Below are positions 9,745 through 21,710 of a stretch of DNA of 64,000 nucleotides, one piece after another. The notes under the pieces are model-generated. The model was not told the DNA's origin and searched no databases. It worked only from the letters and a program-made list of their open reading frames with translations. The position numbers and the translations under genes were made by a program. The stretch spans positions 30,506,001 through 30,570,000 of the forward strand of contig NC_079884.1 in assembly GCF_029227915.1 (NCBI RefSeq), given 5' to 3'. Source of the DNA: Hydractinia symbiolongicarpus (Eukaryota; Cnidaria; Hydrozoa; Anthoathecata; Hydractiniidae). The first letter of the stretch is position 1. Each line of letters opens with the position of its first letter.

Positions 9745-12383
9745 GATGAGACGCTAAATGAAAGGGGTTTAATCGCCGGCAAACGAAAACCCGCGATTTC
9801 CCGTAAATCCCGGGCTTGGCCCGTATAGTCAAAAGTATACAAAGAAAGTACCCAGGGAGTAAACTCATTTCCCGAACGATTTTTTAATTTATTATTTCAC
9901 CACTAAAACCCATGAGACATGTAGTTTTTAAAAATGTTTTCATTTTTGATGAGACGCTGAATAAAGGAAGTTTAATCGCCGGTAAAGGAAAACCCGCGAT
10001 TTCCCGTAAATCCCGGACTCAGCCCGTATAGTCAAAAGTATACAAACAAAGTACCCAGGGAGTAAACTCATTTCCCGAACGATTTTTTAAATTAATTTTT
10101 CACCACTAAAACGTATGAGACTTGTAGTTTTTAGAAATGTTTTCATTTTTGATGAGACATTTAATGAAAGTGGTTTAATCGCCGGCAAACGAAAACCCGC
10201 GATTTCCCGTAAATCCCGGGCTTGGCTCGTATAGTCGAATGTATACAAAGAAAGTACCCAGGGAGTAAACTCATTTCCCTAACGATTTTTTAAATTATTT
10301 TTTCACCACTAAAACGTATGAGATTTGTAGTTTTTAAAAATGTTTTCATTTTTGATGAGACGCTAAATGAAAAGGGTTTAATCGCCGGCAAACGAAAACC
10401 CGCGATTTCCCGTAAATCCCGGGCTTGGCCCGTATAGTCAAAAGTATACAAAGAAAGTACCCAGGGAGTAAACTCATTTCCCGAACGATTTTTTAAATTA
10501 ATATTTCACCACTAAAACCCATGAGACTTGTAGTTTTCAAAAGTGTTTTCATTTTTGATGAGACGCTGAATGAAACAGGTTTAATCGCCGGCAAACGAAA
10601 ACCCGCGACTTCCCGTAAATCCCGGACTCGGCCCGTATAGTCAAAAGTATACAAAGAAAGTACCCAGGGAGTAAACTCATTTCCCGAACGATTTTTTAAA
10701 TTATTTTTTCACCACTAAAACGTATGAGACTTGTAGTTTTCAGAAATGTTTTCATTTTTGATGAGAGGCTTAATGAATGTAGTTTAATCGCCGGCAAACG
10801 AAAACCCGCGATTTTCCGTAAATCCCGGGCTTGGCCCGTATAGTCGAATGTATACAAAGAAAGTACCCTGTGAGTAAACTCATTTCCAAAACGATTTTTT
10901 AAATTATCTTTTCACCACTAAAACGCATGAGACTTGTAGTTTTTAAAAATGTTTTCATTTTTGATGAGACGCTGAATAAAAGAAGTTTAATCGACGGCAA
11001 ACGAAAACCCGCCATTTCCCGTAAACCCCGGACACGGCCGGTATAGTCAAAAGTATACAAAGAAAGTACCCAGGGAGTAAACTCATTTCCCGAACGATTT
11101 TTTAAATTATTATTTCACCACTAAAACCCATGAGACATGTAGTTTTTAAAAATGTTTTCATTTTTGATGAGACGCTGAATAAAGGAAGTTTAATCGCCGG
11201 TAAACGAAAACCCGCGATTTCCCGTAAATCCCGGACTCAGCCCGTATAGTCAAAAGTATACAAAGAAAGTACCCAGGGAGTAAACTCATTTCCCGAACGA
11301 TTTTTTAAATTAATTTTTCCCCACTAAAACGTATGAGACTTGTAGTTTTCAGAAATGTTTTCATTTTTGATGAGACGCTAAATGAAAGGGGTTTAATCGC
11401 CGGCAAACGAAAACCCGCGATTTCCCGTAAATCCCGGGCTTGGCCCGTATAGTCGAATGTATACAAAGAAAGTACCCAGGGAGTAAACTCATTTCCCGAA
11501 CGATTTTTTAAATTATTTTTTCACCACAAAAACGCATGAGACTTGTAGTTTTCAAAAATGTTTTCATTTTTGATGAGACATTTAATGAAAGTGGTTTAAT
11601 CGCCGGTAAACGAAAACCCGCGATTTCCCGTAAATCCCGGGCTTGGCTCGTATAGTCGAATGTATACAAAGAAAGTACCCAGGGAGTAAACTCATTTCCC
11701 GAACGATTTTTTAAATTATCTTTTCACCACTAAAACGCATGAGACTTGTAGTTTTTAAAAATGTTTTCATTTTTAATGAGACGCTGAATAAAAGAAGTTT
11801 AATCGACGGCAAACGAAAACCCGCCATTTCCCGTAAAACCCGGACACGGCCGGTATAGTCAAAAGTATACAAAGAAAGTACCCAGGGAGTAAACTCATTT
11901 CCCGAACGATTTTTTAAATTATTATTTCACCACTAAAACCCATGAGACATGTAGTTTTTAAAAATGTTTTCATTTTTGATGAGACGCTGAATAAAGGAAG
12001 TTTAATCGCCGGTAAACGAAAACCCGCGATTTCCCGTAAATCCCGGACTCAGCCCGTATAGTCAAAAGTATACAAAGAAAGTACCCAGGGAGTAAACTCA
12101 TTTCCCGAACGATTTTTTAAATTATTTTTTCACCACTAAAACGCATGAGACTTGTAGTTTTCAAAAATGTTTTCATTTTTGATGAGACATTTAATGAAAG
12201 TGGTTTAATCGCCGGCAAACGAAAACCCACGATTTCCCGTAAATCCCGGGCTTGGCTCGTATAGTCGAATGTATACAAAGAAAGTACCCAGGGAGTAAAC
12301 TCATTTCCCTAACGATTTTTTAAATTATTTTTTCACCACTAAAACGCATGAGATTTGTAGTTTTTAAAAATGTTTTCATTTTT
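9745..12383 (+). repeat. 13-monomer unit, copy A (2639 bp)
   Basis: Order: 9745 M2, 9948 M5, 10151 M1, 10354 M2, 10557 M3, 10760 M4, 10963 M6, 11166 M5, 11369 M2, 11572 M1, 11775 M6, 11978 M5, 12181 M1. The start is tagged by TTTTTTAATTTATT (near 9883) and GGTAAAGGAAAAC (near 9981), both repeated 2639 bp later near 12522 and 12620. The 10760 M4 with AATGTAGTTT reappears at 13602. Confidence 0.82.
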
Positions 12384-14210
12384 GATGAGACGCTAAATGA
12401 AAGGGGTTTAATCGCCGGCAAACGAAAACCCGCGACTTCCCGTAAATCCCGGGCTTGGCCCGTATAGTCAAAAGTATACAAAGAAAGTACCCAGGGAGTA
12501 AACTCATTTCCCGAACGATTTTTTAATTTATTATTTCACCACTAAAACCCATGAGACATGTAGTTTTTAAAAATGTTTTCATTTTTGATGAGACGCTGAA
12601 TAAAGGAAGTTTAATCGCCGGTAAAGGAAAACCCGCGATTTCCCGTAAATCCCGGACTCAGCCCGTATAGTCAAAAGTATACAAAGAAAGTACCCAGGGA
12701 GTAAACTCATTTCCCGAACGATTTTTTAAATTAATTTTTCACCACTAAAACGTATGAGACTTGCAGTTTTCAGAAATGTTTTCATTTTTGATGAGACATT
12801 TAATGAAAGTGGTTTAATCGCCGGCAAACGAAAACCCGCGATTTCCCGTAAATCCCGGGCTTGGCTCGTATAGTCGAATGTATACAAAGAAAGTACCCAG
12901 GGAGTAAACTCATTTCCCTAACGATTTTTTAAATTATTTTTTCACCACTAAAACGCATGAGATTTGTAGTTTTTAAAAATGTTTTCATTTTTGATGAGAC
13001 GCTAAATGAAAGGGGTTTAATCGCCGGCAAACGAAAACCCGCGATTTCCCGTAAATCCCGGGCTTGGCCCGTATAGTCAAAAGTATACAAAGAAAGTACC
13101 CAGGGAGTAAACTCGTTTCCCGAACGATTTTTTAAATTAATATTTCACCACTAAAACCCATGAGACTTGTATTTTTCAAAAGTGTTTTCATTTTTGATGA
13201 GACGCTGAATAAAAGAGGTTTAATCGCCGGCAAACGAAAACCCGCGACTTCCCGTAAATCCCGGACTCGGCCGGTATAGTCAAAAGTATACAAAGAAAGT
13301 ACCCAGGGAGTAAACTCATTTCCCGAACGATTTTTTAAATTATTATTTCACCACTAAAACCCATGAGACATGTAGTTTTTAAAAATGTTTTCATTTTTGA
13401 TGAGACGCTGAATAAAGGAAGTTTAATCGCCGGTAAACGAAAACCCGCGATTTCCCGTAAATCCCGGACTCAGCCCGTATAGTCAAAAGTATACAAAGAA
13501 AGTACCCAGGGAGTAAACTCATTTCCCGAACGATTTTTTAAATTATTTTTTCACCACTAAAACGTATGAGACTTGTAGTTTTCAGAAATGTTTTCATTTT
13601 TGATGAGAGGCTTAATGAATGTAGTTTAATCGCCGGCAAACGAAAACCCGCGAGTTTCCGTAAATCCCGGGCTTGGCCCGTATAGTCGAATGTACACAAA
13701 GAAAGTACCCAATGAGTAAACTCATTTCCAAAACGATTTTTTAAATTATCTTTTCACCACTAAAACGCATGAGACTTGTAGTTTTTAAAAATGTTTTCAT
13801 TTTTGATGAGACGCTGAATAAAAGAAGTTTAATCGACGGCAAACGAAAACCCGCCATTTCCCGTAAACCCCGGACACGGCCGGTATAGTCAAAAGTATAC
13901 AAAGAAAGTACCCAGGGAGTAAACTCATTTCCCGAACGATTTTTTAAATTATTATTTCACCACTAAAACCCATGAGACATGTAGTTTTTAAAAATGTTTT
14001 CATTTTTGATGAGACGCTGAATAAAGGAAGTTTAATCGCCGGTAAACGAAAACCCGCGATTTCCCGTAAATCCCGGACTCAGCCCGTATAGTCAAAAGTA
14101 TACAAAGAAAGTACCCAGGGAGTAAACTCATTTCCCGAACGATTTTTTAAATTAATTTTTCACCACTAAAACGTATGAGACTTGTAGTTTTCAGAAATGT
14201 TTTCATTTTT
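12384..14210 (+). repeat. 13-monomer unit, copy B (partial, with extra monomer)
   Basis: Order: 12384 M2, 12587 M5, 12790 M1, 12993 M2, 13196 M3, 13399 M5, 13602 M4, 13805 M6, 14008 M5. Up to the M3 the offset from copy A is 2639 (13 monomers). From the M4 on it is 2842 (14 monomers), because an M5 has been added at 13399. The M3 at 13196 has the M6-like GGCCGG tail, which fits a junction that joined an M3 head to an M6 tail and brought the following M5 along. Confidence 0.82.
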
Positions 14211-16844
14211 GATGAGACATTTAATGAAAGTGGTTTAAGCGCCGGCAAACGAAAACCCGCGATTTCCCGTAAATCCCGGGCTTGGCTCGTATAGTCGAAT
14301 GTATACAAAGAAAGTACCCAGGGAGTAAACTCATTTCCCTAACGATTTTTTAAATTATTTTTTCACCACTAAAACGCATGAGATTTGTAGTTTTTAAAAA
14401 TGTTTTCATTTTTGATGAGACGCTAAATGAAAGGGGTTTAATTGCCGGCAAACGAAAACCCGCGATTTCCCGTAAATCCCGGGCTTGGCCCGTATAGTCG
14501 AATGTATACAAAGAAAGTACCCAGGGAGTAAACTCATTTCCCGAACGATTTTTTAAATTATTTTTTCACCACTAAAACGCATGAGACTTGTAGTTTTCAA
14601 AAATGTTTTCATTTTTGATGAGACATTTAATGAAAGTGGTTTAATCGCCGGCAAACGAAAACCCGCGATTTCCCGTAAATCCCGGGCTTGGCTCGTATAG
14701 TCGAATGTATACAAAGAAAGTACCCAGGGAGTAAACTCATTTCCCGAACGATTTTTTAAATTATTTTTTCACCACTAAAACGCATGAGACTTGTAGTTTT
14801 CAAAAATGTTTTCATTTTTGATGAGACGCTAAATGAAAGGGGTTTAATCGCCGGCAAAGAAAACCCGCGATTTCCCGTAAATCCCGGGCTTGGCCCGTAT
14901 AGTCGAATGTATACAAAGAAAGTACCCAGGGAGTAAACTCATTTCCCGCACGATTTTTTAAATTATTTTTTCACCACTAAAACGCATGAGACTTGTAGTT
15001 TTCAAAAATGTTTTCATTTTTGATGAGACATTTAATAAAAGTGGTTTAATCGCCGGCAAACGAAAACCCGCGATTTCCCGTAAATCCCGGGCTTGGCTCG
15101 TATAGTCGAATGTATACAAAGAAAGTACCCAGGAAGTAAACTCATTTTCCGAACGATTTTTTAAATTATTTTTTCACCACTAAAACGCATGAGACTTGTA
15201 GTTTTCAAAAATGTTTTCATTTTTGATGAGACGCTAAATGAAAGGGGTTTAATCGCCGGCAAAGAAAACCCGCGATTTCCCGTAAATCCCGGACTTGGCC
15301 CGTATAGTCGAATGTATACAAAGAAAGTACCCAGGGAGTAAACTCATTTCCCTAACGATTTTTTAAATTATTTTTTCACCACTAAAACGCATGAGATTTG
15401 TAGTTTTTAAAAATGTTTTCATTTTTGATGAGACATTTAATGAAAGTGGTTTAATCGCCGGCAAATGAAAACCCGCGATTTCCCGTAAATCCCGGGCTTG
15501 GCTCGTATAGTCGAATGTATACAAAGAAAGTACCCAGGAAGTAAACTCATTTTCCGAACGATTTTTTAAATTATTTTTTCACCACTAAAACGCATGAGAC
15601 TTGTAGTTTTCAAAAATGTTTTCATTTTTGATGAGACGCTAAATGAAAGGGGTTTAATCGCCGGCAAAGAAAACCCGCGATTTCCCGTAAATCCCGGACT
15701 TGGCCCGTATAGTCGAATGTATACAAAGAAAGTACCCAGGGAGTAAACTCATTTCCCTAACGATTTTTTAAATTATTTTTTCACCACTAAAACGCATGAG
15801 ATTTGTAGTTTTTAAAAATGTTTTCATTTTTGATGAGACGCTAAATGAAAGGGGTTTAATTGCCGGCAAACGAAAACCCGCGATTTCCCGTAAATCCCGG
15901 GCTTGGCCCGTATAGTCGAATGTATACAAAGAAAGTACCCAGGGAGTAAACTCATTTCCCGAACGATTTTTTAAATTATTTTTTCACCACTAAAACGCAT
16001 GAGACTTGTAGTTTTCAAAAATGTTTTCATTTTTGATGAGACATTTAATGAAAGTGGTTTAATCGCCGGCAAACGAAAACCCGCGATTTCCCGTAAATCC
16101 CGGGCTTGGCTCGTATAGTCGAATGTATACAAAGAAAGTACCCAGGGAGTAAACTCATTTCCCGAACGATTTTTTAAATTATTTTTTCACCACTAAAACG
16201 CATGAGACTTGTAGTTTTCAAAAATGTTTTCATTTTTGATGAGACGCTAAATGAAAGGGGTTTAATCGCCGGCAAAGAAAACCCGCGATTTCCCGTAAAT
16301 CCCGGGCTTGGCCCGTATAGTCGAATGTATACAAAGAAAGTACCCAGGGAGTAAACTCATTTCCCGCACGATTTTTTAAATTATTTTTTCACCACTAAAA
16401 CGCATGAGACTTGTAGTTTTCAAAAATGTTTTCATTTTTGATGAGACATTTAATAAAATTGGTTTAATCGCCGGCAAACGAAAACCCGCGATTTCCCGTA
16501 AATCCCGGGCTTGGCTCGTATAGTCGAATGTATACAAAGAAAGTACCCAGGAAGTAAACTCATTTCCCGAACGATTTTTTAAATTATTTTTTCACCACTA
16601 AAACGCATGAGACTTGTAGTTTTCAAAAATGTTTTCATTTTTGATGAGACGCTAAATGAAAGGGGTTTAATCGCCGGCAAAGAAAACCCGCGATTTCCCG
16701 TAAATCCCGGACTTGGCCCGTATAGTCGAATGTATACAAAGAAAGTACCCAGGGAGTAAACTCATTTCCCAAACGATTTTTTAAATTATTATGTCACCAC
16801 TAAAACACATGAGACTTGTAGTTTTCAAAAATGTTTTCATTTTT
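14211..16844 (+). repeat. M1-M2 dimer patch
   Basis: Thirteen monomers alternate almost strictly: 14211 M1, 14414 M2, 14617 M1, 14820 M2s, 15022 M1, 15225 M2s, 15427 M1, 15630 M2s, 15832 M2, 16035 M1, 16238 M2s, 16440 M1, 16643 M2s. Two levels of duplication are visible. The 405-bp dimer 15022-15426 is repeated at 15427-15831 (both with CAGGAAGTAAAC and ATTTTCCGAACG). A roughly 1 kb block from about 14.32 kb returns 1418 bp later from about 15.74 kb, tagged by AATTGCCGG and CCCGCACG (14945 and 16363). Confidence 0.85.
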
Positions 16845-18264
16845 GATGAGACGCTGAATAAAAGAGGTTTAATCGCCGGCAAACGAAAACCCGCGATTTC
16901 CCGTAAATCCCGGGCTTGGCCCGTATAGTCAAACGTATACAAAGAAAGTACCCTGTGAGTAAACTCATTTCCAAAACGATTTTTTAAATTATCTTTTCAC
17001 CACTAAAACGCATGAGACTTGTAGTTTTTAAAAATGTTTTCATTTTTGATGAGACGCTGAATAAAAGAAGTTTAATCTATGGCAAACGAAAACCCGCCAT
17101 TTCCCGTAAACCCCGGACACGGCCGGTATAGTCAAAAGTATACAAAGAAAGTACCCAGGGAGTAAACTCATTTCCCGAACGATTTTTTAAATTATTATTT
17201 CACCACTAAAACCCATGAGACATGTAGTTTTTAAAAATGTTTTCATTTTTGATGAGACGCTGAATAAAGGAAGTTTAATCGCCGGTAAACGAAAACCCGC
17301 GATTTCCCGTAAATCCCGGACTCAGCCCGTATAGTCAAAAGTATACAAAGAAAGTACCCAGGGAGTAAACTCATTTCCCGAACGATTTTTTAAATTAATT
17401 TTTCACCACTAAAACGTATGAGACTTGTAGTTTTCAGAAATGTTTTCATTTTTGATGAGACATTTAATGAAAGTGGTTTAATCGCCGGCAAACGAAAACC
17501 CGCGATTTCCCGTAAATCCCGGGCTTGGCTCGTATAGTCGAATGTATACAAAGAAAGTACCCAGGGAGTAAACTCATTTCCCTAACGATTTTTTAAATTA
17601 TTATTTCACCACTAAAACCCATGAGACTTGTAGTTTTTAAAAATGTTTTCATTTTTGATGAGACACTGAATAAAGGAAGTTTAATCGCCGGTAAACGAAA
17701 ACCCGCGATTTCCCGTCAATCCCGGACTCAGCCCGTATAGTCAAAAGTATACAAAGAAAGTACCCAGGGAGTAAACTCATTTCCCGAACGATTTTTTAAA
17801 TTATTTTTTCACCACTAAAACGCATGAGACTTGTAGTTTTCAAAAATGTTTTCATTTTTGATGAGACATTTAATGAAAGTGGTTTAATCGCCGGCAAACG
17901 AAAACCCGCGATTTCCCGTAAATCCCGGGCTTGGCTCGTATAGTCGAATGTATACAAAGAGAGTACCCAGGGAGTAAACTCATTTCCCGAACGATTTTTT
18001 AAATTATTTTTTCACCACTAAAACGCATGAGACTTGTAGTTTTCAAAAATGTTTTCATTTTTGATGAGACGCTAAATGAAAGGGGTTTAATCGCCGGCAA
18101 AGAAAACCCGCGATTTCCCGTAAATCCCGGGCTTGGCCCGTATAGTCGAATGTATACAAAGAAAGTACCCAGGGAGTAAACTCATTTCCCGAACGATTTT
18201 TTAAATTATTTTTTCACCACTGAAACGCATGAGGCTTGTAGTTTTTAAAAATGTTTTCATTTTT
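16845..18264 (+). repeat. Junction into the octamer region
   Basis: Order: 16845 M3, 17048 M6, 17251 M5, 17454 M1, 17657 M5, 17860 M1, 18063 M2s. The last four match 22522-23332 at +5068 bp, including CACTGAATAAAGG and CCCGTCAATCCC (17712 and 22780) and AAAGAGAGTACCC. They are therefore the left edge of the large duplication described separately. Confidence 0.82.
18063..18264 (+). repeat. Monomer class M2s, 202-bp deletion form (representative)
   Basis: M2s matches M2 but has lost one base: CAAACGAAAAC has become CAAAGAAAAC, which gives 202 bp and removes one CpG. I count about 49 monomers with this deletion, nearly all with an M2 head. It is a clean lineage marker. In most of the array M2s is followed by M3, and its 3' end then carries CCCAAACG, TTATTATGTC and TCAAAAGTG. 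M2s is absent from 8.0-14.8, 28.4-32.6 and 35.9-42.8 kb. Confidence 0.85.
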
Positions 18265-19886
18265 GATGAGACGCTGAATAAAAGAAGTTTAATCGACGGC
18301 AAACGAAAACCCGCCATTTCCCGTGAACCCCGGACACGGCCCGTATAGTCAAAAGTATACAAAGAAAGTACCCAGGGAGTAAACTCATTTCCCGAACGAT
18401 TTTTTAAGATATTATTTCACCACTAAAACCCATAAGACATGTAGTTTTTAAAAATGTTTTCATTTTTGATGAGACGCTGAATAAAGGAAGTTTAATCGCC
18501 GGTAAACGAAAACCCGCGATTTCCCGTAAATCCCGGACTCAGCCCGTATAGTCAAAAGTATACAAAGAAAGTACCCAGGGAGTAAACTCATTTCCCGAAC
18601 GATTTTTTAAATTAATTTTTCACCACTAAAACGCATGAGATTTGTAGCTTTCAGAAATGTTTTCATTTTTGATGAGACATTTAATGAAAGTGGTTTAATC
18701 GCCGGCAAACGAAAACCCGCGATTTCCCGTAAATCCCGGGCTTGGCTCGTATAGTCGAATGTATACAAAGAAAGTACCCAGGGAGTAAACTCATTTCCCG
18801 AACGATTTTTTAAATTATTTTTTCACCACTAAAACGCATGAGATTTGTAGTTTTTAAAAATGTTTTCATTTTTGATGAGACGCTAAATGAAAGGGGTTTA
18901 ATCGCCGGCAAAGAAAACCCGCGATTTCCCGTAAATCCCGGGCTTGGCCCGTATAGTCGAATGTTTACAAAGAAAGTACCCAGGGAGTAAACTCATTTCC
19001 CAAACGATTTTTTAAATTATTATGTCACCACTAAAACGCATGAGACTTGTAGTTTTCAAAAGTGTTTTCATTTTTGATGAGACGCTGAATAAAAGAGGTT
19101 TAATCGCCGGCAAACGAAAACCCGCGATTTCCCGTAAATCCCTGACTCGGCCCGTATAGTCAAAAGCATACAAAGAAAGTACCCAGGGAGTAAACTCATT
19201 TCCCTAACGATTTTTTAAATTATTATTTCACCACTAAAACCCATGAGTCTTGTAGTTTTTAAAAATGTTTTCATTTTTGATGAGACACTGAATAAAGGAA
19301 GTTTAATCGCCGGTAAACGAAAACCCGCGATTTCCCGTAAATCCCGGACTCAGCCCGTATAGTCAAAAGTATACAAAGAAAGTACCCAGGGAGTAAACTC
19401 ATTTCCCGAACGATTTTTTAAATTATTTTTTCACCACTAAAACGCATGAGACTTGTAGTTTTCAAAAATGTTTTCATTTTTGATGAGACATTTAATGAAA
19501 GTGGTTTAATCGCCGGCAAACGAAAACCCGCGATTTCCCGTAAATCCCGGGCTTGGCTCGTATAGTCGAATGTATACAAAGAAAGTACCCAGGGAGTAAA
19601 CTCATTTCCCGAACGATTTTTTAAATTATTTTTTCACCACTAAAACGCATGAGACTTGTAGTTTTCAAAAATGTTTTCATTTTTGATGAGACGCTAAATG
19701 AAAGGGGTTTAATCGCCGGCAAAGAAAATCCGCGATTTCCCGTAAATCCCGGGCTTGGCCCGTATAGTCGAATGTATACAAAGAAAGTATCCAGGGAGTA
19801 AACTCATTTCCCGAACGATTTTTTAAATTATTTTTTCACCACTGAAACGCATGAGGCTTGTAGTTTTTAAAAATGTTTTCAATTTT
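18265..19886 (+). repeat. Octamer HOR unit A (1622 bp)
   Basis: Order: 18265 M6, 18468 M5, 18671 M1, 18874 M2s, 19076 M3, 19279 M5, 19482 M1, 19685 M2s. This is the full form of the HOR that dominates 17-27 kb. Private tags: GTGAACCCCGG (near 18322) and TTTTTAAGATATTA (near 18402). Both return at +5068 in unit D. Confidence 0.88.
19482..19684 (+). repeat. Monomer class M1 (representative)
   Basis: M1 begins with GAT-GAGACATTTAATGAAAGTGG and has the central tail GGCTTGGCTCG followed by TCGAATG. It is 203 bp and is usually followed by M2. The stretch leading into an M1 usually comes from an M5 unit and carries CGTATGAG and TCAGAAATG. A subform, M1' (5, 1020, 37330, 39769, 41802), has the M5-like tail GGACTCAGCCCG, AAAGAATAC and GTTATCTC. 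The class limits are mine, drawn by eye from recurrent linked differences. Confidence 0.85.
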
Positions 19887-21710
19887 GATGAGACGCTGAA
19901 TAAAAGAAGTTTAAATGACGGCAAACGAAAACCCGCCATTTCCCGTAAACCCCGGACACGGCCCGTATAGTCGAAAGTATACAAAGAAAGTACCCAGGGA
20001 GTAAACTCATTTCCCGAACGATTTTTTAAATTATTATTTCACCACTAAAACCCATGAGACATGTAGTTTTTAAAAATGTTTTCATTTTTGATGAGACGCT
20101 GAATAAAGGAAGTTTAATCGCCGGTAAACGAAAACCCGCGATTTCCCGTAAATCCCGGACTCAGCCCGTATAGTCAAAAGTATACAAAGAAAGTACCCAG
20201 GGAGGAAACTCATTTCCCGAACGATTTTTTAAATTAATTTTGCACCACTAAAACGTATGAGACTTGTAGTTTTCAGAAATGTTTTCATTTTTGATGAGAC
20301 ATTTAATGAAAGTGGTTTAATCGCCGGCAAACGAAAACCCGCGATTTCCCGTAAATCCCGGGCTTGGCTCGTATAGTCGAATGTATACAAAGAAAGTACC
20401 CAGGGAGTAAACTCATTTCCCGAACGATTTTTTAAATTATTTTTTCACCACTAAAACGCATAAGATTTGTAGTTTTTAAAAATGTTTTCATTTTTGATGA
20501 GACGCTAAATGAAAGGGGTTTAATCGCCGGCAAAGAAAACCCGCGATTTCCCGTAAATCCCGGGCTTGGCCCGTATAGTCGAATGTTTACAAAGAAAGTA
20601 CCCAGGGAGTAAACTCATTTCCCGAACGATTTTTTAAATTATTTTTTCACCACTAAAACGCATGAGATTTGTAGTTTTTAAAAATGTTTTCATTTTTGAT
20701 GAGACGCTAAATGAAAGGGGTTTAATCGCCGGCAAAGAAAACCCGCGATTTCCCGTAAATCCCGGGCTTGGCCCGTATAGTCGAATGTTTACAAAGAAAG
20801 TACCCAGGGAGTAAACTCATTTCCCAAACGATTTTTTAAATTATTATGTCACCACTAAAACGCATGAGACTTGTAGTTTTCAAAAGTGTTTTCATTTTTG
20901 ATGAGACGCTGAATAAAAGAGGTTTAATCGCCGGCAAACGAAAACCCGCGATTTCCCGTAAATCCCTGACTCGGCCCGTATAGTCAAAAGCATACAAAGA
21001 AAGTACCCAGGGAGTAAACTCATTTCCCTAACGATTTTTTAAATTATTATTTCACCACTAAAACCCATGAGTCTTGTAGTTTTTAAAAATGTTTTCATTT
21101 TTGATGAGACACTGAATAAAGGAAGTTTAATCGCCGGTAAACGAAAACCCGCGATTTCCCGTAAATCCCGGACTCAGCCCGTATAGTCAAAAGTATACAA
21201 AGAAAGTACCCAGGGAGTAAACTCATTTCCCGAACGATTTTTTAAATTATTTTTTCACCACTAAAACGCATGAGACTTGTAGTTTTCAAAAATGTTTTCA
21301 TTTTTGATGAGACATTTAATGAAAGTGGTTTAATCGCCGGCAAACGAAAACCCGCGATTTCCCGTAAATCCCGGGCTTGGCTCGTATAGTCGAATGTATA
21401 CAAAGAAAGTACCCAGGGAGTAAACTCATTTCCCGAACGATTTTTTAAATTATTTTTTCACCACTAAAACGCATGAGACTTGTAGTTTTCAAAAATGTTT
21501 TCATTTTTGATGAGACGCTAAATGAAAGGGGTTTAATCGCCGGCAAAGAAAATCCGCGATTTCCCGTAAATCCCGGGCTTGGCCCGTATAGTCGAATGTA
21601 TACAAAGAAAGTATCCAGGGAGTAAACTCATTTCCCGAACGATTTTTTAAATTATTTTTTCACCACTGAAACGCATGAGGCTTGTAGTTTTTAAAAATGT
21701 TTTCAATTTT
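19887..21710 (+). repeat. Octamer HOR unit B, 9-monomer form (1824 bp)
   Basis: Order: 19887 M6, 20090 M5, 20293 M1, 20496 M2s, 20698 M2s, 20900 M3, 21103 M5, 21306 M1, 21509 M2s. The M2s at 20496 is followed by a near-copy at 20698; both carry AATGTTTACAAAG, so one monomer was duplicated. Tags AGGAAACTC and TTTTGCACC (near 20203 and 20239) recur at +1824 in unit C and again near 25.27 and 25.31 kb. Confidence 0.88.
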
